Below are positions 9,002-17,718 of a stretch of DNA of 64,000 nt, in pieces (position 1 is the stretch's first letter; each line of letters begins with the position of its first letter). The position numbers and the translations under genes were made by a program. The stretch is from positions 496,001 through 560,000 of the forward strand of contig CAVSGQ010000006.1 in NCBI GenBank assembly GCA_963727495.1, written 5' to 3'. Under the pieces are notes generated by a model, which was given only the letters and a program-made list of their open reading frames with translations, was not told the DNA's origin and searched no databases. The DNA comes from Actinophytocola sp963727495. GTDB lineage: Bacteria > Actinomycetota > Actinomycetes > Mycobacteriales > Pseudonocardiaceae.

Positions 9002-9029
9002 TGTGGACAACCGGGCGAGTTGTGGACAA
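9002..9029. promoter_or_regulatory. Two perfect DnaA boxes
   Basis: TGTGGACAA occurs at 9002-9010 and again at 9021-9029, 19 bp apart in the same orientation. This is the exact reverse complement of the actinobacterial DnaA box TTGTCCACA. They lie in the divergent spacer between ssd and the HAD phosphatase gene. Occupancy by DnaA is inference. Confidence 0.55.
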
Positions 9030-9101
9030 CCCGGCCCGTCCGGCGGGCGGGAGGACAGAACTGTCGGTGGTCACGGACAGTCTGGAACGTTCGGTTAAAG
9101 G

Positions 9102-9189
9102 GACGACCCCCGCCAGGGGGGAGGGACGGGGGTCGTCGGAGGTTCAGCTCCGGGGGGTCGAGCTGAACCCGTCCGGCAAGAAGCCGGAC
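9102..9189. other. Three consecutive perfect hairpins
   Basis: Arms GACGACCCCC/GGGGGTCGTC (9102-9111 and 9128-9137), GGTTCAGCTC/GAGCTGAACC (9141-9150 and 9160-9169) and GTCCGGC/GCCGGAC (9171-9177 and 9183-9189) follow one another with almost no spacing. None is followed by a T tract. They lie in the divergent ssd/HAD spacer, so they could be a structured leader of the HAD gene, a small RNA, or a factor-dependent terminator. Confidence 0.6.
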
Positions 9190-9321
9190 CAGAACACTGT
9201 ATCCCGTCGCCTCCGGGTCCTGGTTGCAACTTGCTCGAACCGGAACCGGCGCGTCCCGGACCATCCCTCACCTGGTCACGAACACCACCGGAACGGCGGA
9301 TTCACTACTTATGCTGACGAT

Positions 9322-10143
9322 GTGACCCAGCGCAGCGACACACCCGGAGGCCGGCCCAACGCGGCAGCGTTCTTCGACCTGGACAAAACTGTCATCGCCA
9401 AGTCCAGCACGCTGGCGTTCGGCCGCCCGTTCTTCCGCAACGGCCTCATCAACCGGCGCGCGGTGCTCAAGGGTGCCTACGCCCAGTTCGTGTTCGCCGC
9501 CTCGGGCGCCGACGCCGACCAGGTCGAACGCATCCGCGCGCACCTCGCGGCGCTGTGCGCCGGCTGGGACGTCGCACAGGTCCGTGCCATCGTCGAGGAG
9601 ACGCTGCACGACATCGTCGACCCGCTGGTCTACGCCGAGGCCACCGAGCTCGTCGCCGCGCACAAGGCCGACGGCCTCGACGTGGTGATCGTCTCCGCGT
9701 CCGGCGCCGAGGTCGTCACGCCCATCGCCGAGATGGTCGGCGCCACGCACGCCATCGGCACCCGGATGGTCGCCGCGGGCGGCCGCTACACGGGCGAGAT
9801 CGAGTTCTACTGCTACGGCGAGAACAAGGCCGCCGCGATCAAGGAGCTGGCCGCCGAACGCGGCTACGACCTGGCCGCCTGCCACGCCTACTCCGACTCG
9901 ATCACCGACCTGCCGATGCTGGACGCGGTCGGCCACCCGACGGTCGTCAACCCGGACAAGGGACTGCGCGCGCTGGCCGCCGAACGCGGCTGGCCGGTGC
10001 TGTGGTTCAGCAAGCCGGTGTCGCTGCGCTCGCGGTTCCCGGCGCCCTCCGGCACGGCCGTCGCGGTCACCGCGATCGGGCTCGGCGCGATCGCCACCGC
10101 CGGCGCCACGTGGTACGGAATCCACCGCCGTCGGAAGCGGTGA
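9322..10143 (+). CDS. HAD-IB family hydrolase (SerB-like phosphatase)
   Basis: A 273-residue haloacid dehalogenase-type phosphatase, orthologous by context to Rv3661. Motif I is FFDLDKTVIAKSS (the two Asp of DxDxT), the lysine motif is near GENKAAAIKEL, and motif IV is AYSDSITDLPML. A C-terminal hydrophobic segment followed by HRRRKR suggests a membrane anchor. The GTG at 9322 is chosen because it directly precedes the conserved N-terminus; the open frame upstream crosses non-coding sequence. The substrate is unknown; small phosphorylated metabolites are typical for the family. Confidence 0.85.
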   Translation: MTQRSDTPGGRPNAAAFFDLDKTVIAKSSTLAFGRPFFRNGLINRRAVLKGAYAQFVFAASGADADQVERIRAHLAALCAGWDVAQVRAIVEETLHDIVDPLVYAEATELVAAHKADGLDVVIVSASGAEVVTPIAEMVGATHAIGTRMVAAGGRYTGEIEFYCYGENKAAAIKELAAERGYDLAACHAYSDSITDLPMLDAVGHPTVVNPDKGLRALAAERGWPVLWFSKPVSLRSRFPAPSGTAVAVTAIGLGAIATAGATWYGIHRRRKR

Positions 10144-10312
10144 CCCGCTCCACCCGGACGGCGGTACCCGGCCCCGGGGAGACCGCCTATGAGCTGCGGA
10201 AAGAGCCTGCAGAATACGCTCACGAAGAGTGAGAGTCGACACCTACACGGCTCTGTAACGGTGCACCCGACTGTGGCCTTGAAGTGACCTCCATCACTGG
10301 GTAGAAAGGACG

Positions 10313-10566
10313 TGCGGACCCCCGATCGGCCAGGGTCGGAGCGGAAGAGAAGTTTCGACCACCCCGGTGGGGCTCCGTGCACAGAACACCGGGCACCCAC
10401 GCGCAGCCAGCCGCGGGAGGCATGTCGTCAAGGGACTGCGTACCGGGACGCCGGACGCCGAGGCCAGGTAGGTACGACACTGTTGCACGCTTGGTAACCC
10501 GAGCGTTCTGTGCGGGCGATTTGGGCGATCCCGCCCACGGCAACGTGGGCTGGGGTCGCCCTTTTC
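10313..10566 (+). ncRNA. Candidate Ms1/MTS2823-like 6S-type small RNA
   Basis: The 572-bp gap downstream of the Rv3661-like HAD gene holds no gene but contains a plausible transcription unit. A TTGAAG box (10279-10284) and TAGAAA (10302-10307) are 17 bp apart, and an intrinsic terminator lies at 10525-10565, giving a transcript of roughly 250 nt. In mycobacteria the abundant RNA MTS2823/Ms1, which binds RNA polymerase core, is encoded at this position and on this strand (just after Rv3661; from memory). The assignment rests on synteny, promoter and terminator, not on a covariance match. The exact 5' end is uncertain. Confidence 0.5.
10525..10565 (+). terminator. Intrinsic terminator of the candidate small RNA
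   Basis: A strong stem (GGCGATCCC and GCCCACG pairing with CGTGGGC and GGGGTCGCC, one bulged base) closed by a GCAA tetraloop, followed by CTTTTCC. This is one of the few hairpins in the window with a T run. Confidence 0.75.
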
Positions 10567-10715
10567 CTGCCCTGGAATCGACGGCCACGACAGCGGGCTC
10601 ATTGGGCCGAACGCATGCTTGCCGCCCCGGACCTCACGTGGGTAACTTACCGGTGCTGCTTGCTATCGGTTAAGAGGTTACGGAGTGCCCCTGCTGGCCG
10701 GCCAGGGAGGCCGTT

Positions 10716-12551
10716 GTGCCCATGTCTCGTTCATCCGCCCGTCGCAGTCTGTCCGTGGCGATCGCCGTGATCGCGAGCTCGGTGATGGTTAGCGGGGTGA
10801 GCCGGGCGGACGTGTCCGGTGCGTCGCGGGCCGCGCCCGGCGGGCAGGACGCCCTTCTCGCCCAGGCACGGGCGCGGCTGCACGGCCTGTCGCTCGACCA
10901 GAAGATCGCCCAGCTCTTCGTCATCTCCGTGTGGGGCCAGGCCGGAGACGAGGCCAACCCCACGAACCGGGAACGCTACGGCGTCGACACACCGGCCGAG
11001 GTGATCGAGAAGTACGGCGTCGGCGGCGTCATCTACTTCAACAACAGCAGCACCGACAATGTCGACAGCCCCGCGCAGATGGCCGCCTTCTCCAACGGCC
11101 TGCAGCGTGCGGCCATCAGGCACAACACCCACCTGCCGCTGACCATCGCGATCGACCAGGAGGGCGGCAACGTCACGCGGCTCGAGTCACCGGCCACCGA
11201 GTTCCCCGCCAGCATGGCCGTCGGCGCCGGGCGCAGCACCGCCGACGCGACCGAGCTCGCCACCATCAACGCCACCGAGCTGCGCGCGATGGGCATCAAC
11301 CAGAACTTCGCCCCGGTGGCCGACGTCAACTCCAACCCGCTGAACCCGGTCATCGGCGCCCGCAGCTTCTCCTCCAGCCCCGAGCTCACCAGCGACCTGG
11401 TCACCGCCGAGGTCGAGGGCTACGAGCGCGGCGACCGGCTCTCCCGGACCGTGTCCGCCACCGCCAAGCACTTCCCCGGCCACGGCGACGCGTCGACCGA
11501 CAGCCACACCGGCCTGCCGAACATCGACCGCACCGAGGCCGAGTGGCGCCGGTACGACCTGCCGCCGTTCAAGGCCGCCGTCGACGCCGGCATCGACTCG
11601 ATCATGACCGCGCACATCGAGGTGCCGAGCCTGGACCCGACCGGCGTGCCGGCCACGCTGTCCAAGCCGATCCTCACCGGCCTGCTCCGCGGCGAGCTGC
11701 ACTACCGCGGCGTGATCGTCACCGACTCGCTCGGCATGGGCGGCGCCAACGTCTTCCCGGCCGAGGAGATCCCGGTGATGGCGCTCGAGGCGGGCGTCGA
11801 CGTGCTGCTCATGCCGCCGGACCTCGACCTCGCCATGAACGCGGTCAAGAACGCCGTGCGCAGCGGCAGGCTGACCGAGCGGCGCATCGACGAGAGCGTG
11901 CTGCGGATCCTGTTGCTCAAGCTCAAGCGGGGCATCCTGACCAACCCGTTCGTCGACGAGCGCAAGGTCGGCTCGATCGTCGGCACGCCCGACCACATCG
12001 CCCGGATCCAGGCCATCACCGACCGCACCACGACCGTCGTGCGCAACGACGCGAACCTGCTGCCGCTCGCGCAGGCTCCGGCGAAGGTCCTGGTCACCGG
12101 CGTCGGCGACACGGTGTACACCGGCCGAAGCCCGCAGTGGCTGGCCGACAGCATCGCCGTGCGCGGCTCGGCCGCCACCGCGCTCCCGACCGGCCTGAAC
12201 CCCTCCCAGGCGGCGATCGACTCGGCGGTGGCCGCGGCGAACGAGTCGGACCTGGCCGTCGTGCTGACCAATAACCTCAGGGGACACTCGAGCCAGCGGG
12301 CGCTGGTCGACGCGCTGCTCGCGACGGGCACGCCGGTCGTCGCGGTGGCCTCGCAGATCCCCTACGACGCCGGCTTCGTGGACGCGCCGACCTGGGTCGC
12401 GACCTACAGCTGGCGGGCCGCCTCGATGGAGTCGCTGGCCAAGGTCCTCTACGGCGAGATCTCACCGCGGGGCAAGCTCCCGGTGGACGTCCCGACCGGC
12501 GAGGACGCGGACACCATCCTGTACCCCTTCGGCACGGGGCTGACGTGGTGA
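10716..12551 (+). CDS. nagZ: Secreted beta-N-acetylglucosaminidase, GH3 (NagZ type)
   Basis: A 611-residue glycoside hydrolase family 3 enzyme with an N-terminal Sec-type signal peptide (hydrophobic core about residues 11-28). It carries the NagZ signature KHFPGHGDASTDSH at about 251-264, which supplies the His-Asp acid/base dyad, and the nucleophile Asp337 in VIVTDSLGM. As in Bacillus NagZ, a second C-terminal domain follows (residues about 400-611). It should remove terminal GlcNAc from peptidoglycan fragments outside the cell. The GTG at 10716 is 5 nt from GGGAGG; the ATG at 10722 is the alternative. It overlaps the next gene by 4 nt, heading a muropeptide-recycling operon. Confidence 0.88.
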   Translation: MPMSRSSARRSLSVAIAVIASSVMVSGVSRADVSGASRAAPGGQDALLAQARARLHGLSLDQKIAQLFVISVWGQAGDEANPTNRERYGVDTPAEVIEKYGVGGVIYFNNSSTDNVDSPAQMAAFSNGLQRAAIRHNTHLPLTIAIDQEGGNVTRLESPATEFPASMAVGAGRSTADATELATINATELRAMGINQNFAPVADVNSNPLNPVIGARSFSSSPELTSDLVTAEVEGYERGDRLSRTVSATAKHFPGHGDASTDSHTGLPNIDRTEAEWRRYDLPPFKAAVDAGIDSIMTAHIEVPSLDPTGVPATLSKPILTGLLRGELHYRGVIVTDSLGMGGANVFPAEEIPVMALEAGVDVLLMPPDLDLAMNAVKNAVRSGRLTERRIDESVLRILLLKLKRGILTNPFVDERKVGSIVGTPDHIARIQAITDRTTTVVRNDANLLPLAQAPAKVLVTGVGDTVYTGRSPQWLADSIAVRGSAATALPTGLNPSQAAIDSAVAAANESDLAVVLTNNLRGHSSQRALVDALLATGTPVVAVASQIPYDAGFVDAPTWVATYSWRAASMESLAKVLYGEISPRGKLPVDVPTGEDADTILYPFGTGLTW

Positions 12552-13831
12552 GCCTCGACCGGCGGCGCTTCCTCGCCGCGTCCGCGCTCGCCGCCCCGGC
12601 GCTGACCGTCGCCTCGGCGGCCCCGGCTGCGGCCGACCCCGCCGCCCCGGCCCGGCCGGGCCACGGGCACCGCGGTGTCACCCCGGCCGCCGACCTGCTC
12701 GCAGCGGAGGGCTGGCGGCGGCTCGCGGGCCGCAGGGCCGGCATCCTCACCAACCCGACCGGCGTGCTGCGCGACCAGACCCACATCGTCGACTCGATGG
12801 TCGCCGCGGGCGTGGCGCCGACCGCGGTGTTCGGCCCGGAGCACGGCTTCCGCGGCACCGCGCAGGCGGGCGGGTCCGAGGGCGACTACCTCGACCCGCG
12901 CACCGGCATCGCGGTCTACGACGCGTACGGCGCGACCGCGACGAAGCTCGCCGGGCTGTTCACCAAGTCCGGCATCGACACGCTGGTGTTCGACATCGCC
13001 GACGTCGGCTCCCGCTTCTACACCTACATCTGGAGCATGTACACGGCCATGCACGCGTCGGTGCTGACCGGCACGTCGGTCATGGTGCTCGACCGGCCCA
13101 ACCCGGTCGGCGGCCGCGCGCGCGGCCCGATGCTCGACCCCGCGTTCGCGTCCGGGGTCGGCCGCAAGCCGATCGTCCAGCAGCACGGCATGACCGTCGG
13201 CGAGCTCGCCAGGCTCTTCGACGCCGAGTTCCTGCCCGCCGACGCGGGCGGGCGGCTGGAGAGCCTCGAGGTGGTGCGGGCCGAGGGCTGGCGCCGCGAC
13301 GAGCTGTTCGACGAGACCGGACTGGAGTGGGTGCTGCCCAGCCCCAACATGCCGACCCCGGGCACCGCGCTCGTCTACCCCGGCACCTGCCTGTTCGAGG
13401 GCACCGTGCTCTCCGAGGGCCGCGGCACCACCCGGCCGTTCGAGATCATCGGCGCGCCCGGGATCGACTGGCACTGGGCCGAGGCGCTCAACGCGGCCGG
13501 GCTGCCGGGCGTGCGGTTCCGCGAGGCCTACTTCGCGCCGACGTTCTCCAAGTGGACCGGCGAGACGTGCGGCGGCGTCCAGCTGCACATCACCGGCGAG
13601 CACCGCTTCGACGCGATCGACACGGCGGTCACCATGCTCGTCACCGCACGGCGGGTGCACCCGGACGTGTTCGGCTGGCGGCCGGACAACTACATCGACA
13701 AGCTCTCCGGCTCCGACCGCCTGCGCCTGATGATCGACGCCGGCGCCGGGGCCGACGAGGTGATCGGCGCCTGGCGGGGCGAGCTCGCCGCTTTCGCGAA
13801 GCTGCGCGAGCGGTATCTCATCTACCGGTGA
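12548..13831 (+). CDS. namZ: Exo-beta-N-acetylmuramidase NamZ (DUF1343)
   Basis: A 427-residue DUF1343 protein. The family member YbbC of Bacillus subtilis was shown to be NamZ, which releases terminal MurNAc from peptidoglycan glycans. The N-terminus has a Tat-like signal (DRRRFLAASALAAPA), so export in folded form is likely. Conserved family stretches include AGILTNPTGV, FGPEHGFRG, DIADVGSRFYTYIWSM and PSPNMPT. The start overlaps the nagZ stop (GTGA); a GTG at 12545 is also possible. NagZ plus NamZ would alternately remove GlcNAc and MurNAc, feeding MurQ downstream. Confidence 0.9.
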   Translation: MSLDRRRFLAASALAAPALTVASAAPAAADPAAPARPGHGHRGVTPAADLLAAEGWRRLAGRRAGILTNPTGVLRDQTHIVDSMVAAGVAPTAVFGPEHGFRGTAQAGGSEGDYLDPRTGIAVYDAYGATATKLAGLFTKSGIDTLVFDIADVGSRFYTYIWSMYTAMHASVLTGTSVMVLDRPNPVGGRARGPMLDPAFASGVGRKPIVQQHGMTVGELARLFDAEFLPADAGGRLESLEVVRAEGWRRDELFDETGLEWVLPSPNMPTPGTALVYPGTCLFEGTVLSEGRGTTRPFEIIGAPGIDWHWAEALNAAGLPGVRFREAYFAPTFSKWTGETCGGVQLHITGEHRFDAIDTAVTMLVTARRVHPDVFGWRPDNYIDKLSGSDRLRLMIDAGAGADEVIGAWRGELAAFAKLRERYLIYR

Positions 13832-13847
13832 CTACTTCGAGGTGGCC

Positions 13848-15611
13848 ATGTCCAGGCTGTTCCCCGCAACGCTCGCCGTCCTCACCGCCCTCGCGACCGC
13901 CGCGAGCGCGACCGTGACCGCCACCGCCGATCCACGCGGCGCCGGCCATCACGGCGGCGTCACCGGGCGGTTCGACCGGCCGCAGGAGGGCTTCGCGCCG
14001 CCGCGCACCGTCCTGCGGGACGGCCCGCCGCGCTCGGTCCGCCTCGACCCGGCACCGATCGACGCGGCGTGGGACGCGATCGAGGGGTGGACCCGGCCCT
14101 CGCCGGACACCGGCCATCCGCTGTTCTCCGGCGCGGTCGGCCTGCTCGCGCACGACGGTGTCGTCGTCGAGCGCGCGGCGGCGGGCTACGCGGTGCGCTA
14201 CGCCGACGCCGAGGGCACCGAGCTGCCCGACGACGCGAAGGTGCCGATGCGCACCGACACGATCTTCGACATGGCGTCGGTGTCGAAGCTGTTCACCTCG
14301 GTCGCGGTGATGCAGCTCGTCGAGTCCGGCCAGGTCGACGTGGACGCGCCGGCGGCGACCTACCTGCCGGAGTTCGGCGTCAACGGCAAGGAGTCCGTCA
14401 CCGTCGCCCAGCTGCTCACCCACACCTCGGGGCTGGTGTCCTGGCTGCCCCTGTGGTCGGCCTACCCGGACGCCCCGTCGCGGATCAAGGCCGTGATGGA
14501 CGTGGCGCCGCACAACCCGCCGGGCAGCACCTACGAGTACTCCGACCTCAACCTGATCACGCTGGGTGTCCTGGTCGAGCGGGTGACCGGCAAGACGCTG
14601 GACAAGGTCGTGGCCGAGCGGATCACCGGGCCGCTGGGCATGACCGACACCGGCTACAACCCGCCGGCGAGCAAGCTGGACCGGATCGCCGCGACCGAGT
14701 ACCAGTCCGCGCCGCCGCGGGGCATGGTGCGCGGCTCGGTGCACGACGAGAACGCCTGGTCGCTCGGCGGCGTCGCCGGGCACGCCGGCGTGTTCTCCAC
14801 GGTCGACGACATGGCGGTGCTGGCCCAGACGATCCTCAACGGCGGCACCTACCGCGGGCACCGGATCCTGCGCCCGGACACCGTGCGGGCCCTGCTGGAC
14901 AACCACAACACGGGCTTCCCCGGGCACGACCACGGGTACGGCTTCGAGCTGAACCAGATCTGGTACATGGGCGGCCTGTCCGGTCCGCGCACGGCCGGGC
15001 ACACCGGGTATACCGGCACCGACGTGGTGATCGACCCGGCGTCGCGGTCATTCGCGATCCTGCTGACCAACCGCGTCCACCCGAGCCGGAACTGGGGCTC
15101 GGTCAACATCGCCCGGGAGACGTTCTGCACGGGGCTCGCGAAGGCGCTCGCGGTGCGGCCGCGGCACGGCCGGGACTCCTGGTACACCGGCATCGGCGAC
15201 GCCTCCCAGGCCACCCTGACCACGGTGCCCCTCCACCCGGGTGGTGCCGTTCGGGTGAACTTCGACGCCTTCGTCGACTCCGAGGCCACTGATTTTTTGG
15301 TCCTGGAGTGGAGTACCGACGGGACCTCCTGGACCGCCCTCCCGATGGACGTCACCGGACCGGGAGCACCGGACAAAACGGTCACGGCACTGTCCGGATC
15401 GGGCCACCGGAGCTGGTGGCGAGTCGATGTTCGCATACCGCACGCTGCGGAGATCACACTCCGCTGGCGGTTCACTACCGACGCCCGCTACACCGGGAGA
15501 GGAATTCACGTCGACGGCCTGTCCGTCACGGACGGTGTTCATTCGCTCCTCAACGGTGAGAAAGAACCCCACAAAGTGCAGGCAGACGGCTGGCGGCTCA
15601 GATCACGGTAG
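13848..15611 (+). CDS. Secreted serine hydrolase, beta-lactamase/class C type
   Basis: A 587-residue protein with a signal peptide (residues 1-27) and a beta-lactamase-like serine hydrolase domain. The SxxK motif is S144-V-S-K147, the second motif is Y231-S-D, and HTG in GHTGYTG stands in for the KTG triad. A C-terminal beta-rich module of about 130 residues begins after residue 440. It follows namZ after 16 nt with GAGGTGG before the ATG. Bacillus has a related esterase/amidase-like gene beside namZ, so it may trim muropeptides; esterase activity is the alternative. Confidence 0.8.
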   Translation: MSRLFPATLAVLTALATAASATVTATADPRGAGHHGGVTGRFDRPQEGFAPPRTVLRDGPPRSVRLDPAPIDAAWDAIEGWTRPSPDTGHPLFSGAVGLLAHDGVVVERAAAGYAVRYADAEGTELPDDAKVPMRTDTIFDMASVSKLFTSVAVMQLVESGQVDVDAPAATYLPEFGVNGKESVTVAQLLTHTSGLVSWLPLWSAYPDAPSRIKAVMDVAPHNPPGSTYEYSDLNLITLGVLVERVTGKTLDKVVAERITGPLGMTDTGYNPPASKLDRIAATEYQSAPPRGMVRGSVHDENAWSLGGVAGHAGVFSTVDDMAVLAQTILNGGTYRGHRILRPDTVRALLDNHNTGFPGHDHGYGFELNQIWYMGGLSGPRTAGHTGYTGTDVVIDPASRSFAILLTNRVHPSRNWGSVNIARETFCTGLAKALAVRPRHGRDSWYTGIGDASQATLTTVPLHPGGAVRVNFDAFVDSEATDFLVLEWSTDGTSWTALPMDVTGPGAPDKTVTALSGSGHRSWWRVDVRIPHAAEITLRWRFTTDARYTGRGIHVDGLSVTDGVHSLLNGEKEPHKVQADGWRLRSR

Positions 15612-15646
15612 GAAACGAAAACTGGTTGAAACGCTAACAACAACCC

Positions 15647-15709
15647 CCCAACCATCGATTCCGATGTTGAGCTAGCACGACGAAACCTGAAGTTTCCGCG
15701 ATGGTTGGG
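15647..15709. promoter_or_regulatory. Inverted repeat upstream of murR, candidate MurR operator
   Basis: CCCAACCATCG (15647-15657) is exactly matched by CGATGGTTGGG (15699-15709). Between the arms is a smaller hairpin, GAAAC/GTTTC (15682-15696). The site lies in the 163-bp gap between the serine hydrolase stop and murR and could bind an RpiR-type dimer or form a transcript hairpin. Confidence 0.5.
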
Positions 15710-15774
15710 TAGCGTTGTCACCAGACAGCGGCTGCCGTCTTGTTGTCTCAACGGCCTGTTAGTAAGTTTCCCAC

Positions 15775-16707
15775 GTGAGCGCGAGTGTCATGACCACACA
15801 ACACACTGAGTCAAGTCCTCTGGTTCGCATCCGGTCGCTGCTGCCCGGTCTTGCCCGCGCGGAGCAACGCGTGGCCAAGGTCGTTCTGGACAGTCCGTCA
15901 ACGGTTGCCCGCCGGAGCATCACCGAGGTGGCCGAGGCCGCCGGTACCAGCGAGACCACCGTCACCCGATTCTGCAAGGCCATCGGCGTCGGGGGCTACC
16001 CCGAGCTACGCATCGCCCTGGCCGCCGACACCGCCCGGTCCGAGGTCCATGCCGAGCGCGACCTCGGCGGCGAGATCGCCCCCGACGACGATCTCGGCAC
16101 CGTCGTGGGCAAGGTCACCTTCGCCGACGCCCGCGCGGTCGAGGAGACCGCGGCCCAGCTCGACATCGAGATCCTCGAGAAGGTGGTCGCGGCGCTCGCC
16201 GGGGCCAACCGGGTGGACGTCTACGGCGTCGGCGCCAGCGCGTTCGTGGCCGCCGACCTGCAGCAGAAGCTGCACCGGATCGGCCGGATCAGCTTCGCCT
16301 GGAGCGACACGCACATCATGCTGACGTCGGCCGCGGTGCTCGCCCAGGGCGACGTCGCGTTCGCGATCTCGCACACCGGTGCCACCGCGGACACGGTCGA
16401 GGCGCTGCGCGAGGCGCGGCGGGCCGGCGCGACCACGATCGCGCTGACCAACTTCCCGACCGCCCCGATCAGCGAGGTGGCCGACCTGGTGCTGACGACC
16501 GCGGCGCGGGAGACGACCTTCCGCTCGGGCGCGATGGCCAGCCGGATCGCCCAGCTGACGGTCGTCGACTGCCTGTTCATCGGGGTCGCCCAGCGGCACC
16601 TGGCGGACTCGATGAAGGCGCTGGACGAAACCCGGGACGCGGTGGGCTCCCACCGGCTGGAGACCCGCCACGACGGTCGCCGCAAGGTGCGGGAAACCGG
16701 TAAGTGA
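15775..16707 (+). CDS. murR: MurR/RpiR family transcriptional regulator
   Basis: A 310-residue regulator with an N-terminal RpiR helix-turn-helix (about residues 20-90, with SITEVAEAAGTSETTVTRF) and a C-terminal SIS sugar-phosphate binding domain (about 130-270, with VYGVGASAFVAADLQQ and ISHTGATADTVEAL). Directly upstream of murQ, it most likely senses MurNAc-6-phosphate and represses the recycling genes. The GTG at 15775 has no clear ribosome binding site and may be leaderless; an ATG at 15790 is the alternative. Confidence 0.87.
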   Translation: MSASVMTTQHTESSPLVRIRSLLPGLARAEQRVAKVVLDSPSTVARRSITEVAEAAGTSETTVTRFCKAIGVGGYPELRIALAADTARSEVHAERDLGGEIAPDDDLGTVVGKVTFADARAVEETAAQLDIEILEKVVAALAGANRVDVYGVGASAFVAADLQQKLHRIGRISFAWSDTHIMLTSAAVLAQGDVAFAISHTGATADTVEALREARRAGATTIALTNFPTAPISEVADLVLTTAARETTFRSGAMASRIAQLTVVDCLFIGVAQRHLADSMKALDETRDAVGSHRLETRHDGRRKVRETGK

Positions 16708-16724
16708 TCCTTGGGGGAGGCAAC

Positions 16725-17648
16725 ATGACAGTGCCGCGCCAGGCCGTTCACGTCGATTCGCCGACGGAGCGGCGCAACCCGCGCACGACCGACCTGGACC
16801 TGCTGTCCACGGTGGACCTCCTGCGGTCGATCAACGCCGAGGACAGACTGGTGCCGGACGCGGTGGCGGCCGCGTTGCCGGCGCTGGCCACCGCCGTCGA
16901 CTGGGCGGCGGAGGCGCTGCGCACCGGGCACCGCGTGCACTACGTCGGCGCCGGCACCTCGGGGCGCCTGGCCACCCTCGACGCCGCCGAGCTCGCGCCG
17001 ACGTACAACGCCCCGCCCGACTGGTTCGTGGTGCACCACGCCGGCGGCAGGTCGGCGCTGAGCAGCGCCGTCGAGGACGCCGAGGACGACGACGAGGGCG
17101 GCGCGGCGGAGCTGGCCCGGTCGGCGAAGCCGGGCGACTTCGTGCTCGGGCTGACCGCGTCCGGCCGCACGCCGTACGTGCTGGGCGCGCTGCGGGCGGC
17201 GGGGGCGCTCGGGGCGCGCACCGGGCTGGTGTTCTCGAACCCGCACGCGAACGGGCTGTCGGACATCGACGTGCTCATCGAGGTGGACACCGGCCCGGAG
17301 GCGGTGGCCGGCTCCACCCGGATGAAGGCGGGCACCGCGCAGAAGCTGGTGCTCACTGCGTTCTCCACGGCCGTGATGGTCAAGCTCGGCCGGACCTACT
17401 CGAACCTCATGGTCGGCATGCGGGCCACGAACGCGAAGCTGCGCGGCCGCACGCTGCGCATCCTCCGCGAGGCGACCGGGCTGGACATGCGCGAGTGCTC
17501 GGCGGCGCTCGACGCGGCACACGGCGACCTGAAGGTCGCGCTGGTGCACCTGATGTCCGGCGTGGACGCCGACCAGGCCGCCGCCGCTCTCGCCGAGACC
17601 GGCGGTCACGTGCGCAAGGCCCTGATGGCCCTGCGCACCTCGGTCTGA
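16725..17648 (+). CDS. murQ: N-acetylmuramic acid 6-phosphate etherase MurQ
   Basis: A 307-residue cytoplasmic enzyme that cleaves the lactyl ether of MurNAc-6-phosphate to give GlcNAc-6-phosphate and lactate. The SIS-fold sugar-phosphate pocket is seen in VGAGTSGRLATLDAAE and in the conserved GLTASGRTPYV, STRMKAGTAQK and NLMVGMRATNAKL stretches. The ATG at 16725 follows GGGGGAGG by 4 nt; the open frame to 16704 is not needed. It is co-oriented 17 nt after murR. No PTS transporter or MurNAc kinase gene is seen beside it. Confidence 0.93.
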   Translation: MTVPRQAVHVDSPTERRNPRTTDLDLLSTVDLLRSINAEDRLVPDAVAAALPALATAVDWAAEALRTGHRVHYVGAGTSGRLATLDAAELAPTYNAPPDWFVVHHAGGRSALSSAVEDAEDDDEGGAAELARSAKPGDFVLGLTASGRTPYVLGALRAAGALGARTGLVFSNPHANGLSDIDVLIEVDTGPEAVAGSTRMKAGTAQKLVLTAFSTAVMVKLGRTYSNLMVGMRATNAKLRGRTLRILREATGLDMRECSAALDAAHGDLKVALVHLMSGVDADQAAAALAETGGHVRKALMALRTSV

Positions 17649-17718
17649 CGACACTGTCGATCCGCCGGGTCCTCGTTCGACGCACGGGTGCACGCATCCG
17701 GCGAGAACGGGAGACCCG

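Noticed and set aside
8920..9321. N-terminal extension of the HAD protein
   Set aside because: It crosses DnaA boxes and hairpins and has no homologous character; the family N-terminus begins at 9322.
10144..10715. c-di-AMP (ydaO) or other riboswitch before the GH3 gene
   Set aside because: The conserved ydaO core was not found, and a terminator at 10525-10565 plus synteny fit a free small RNA better.
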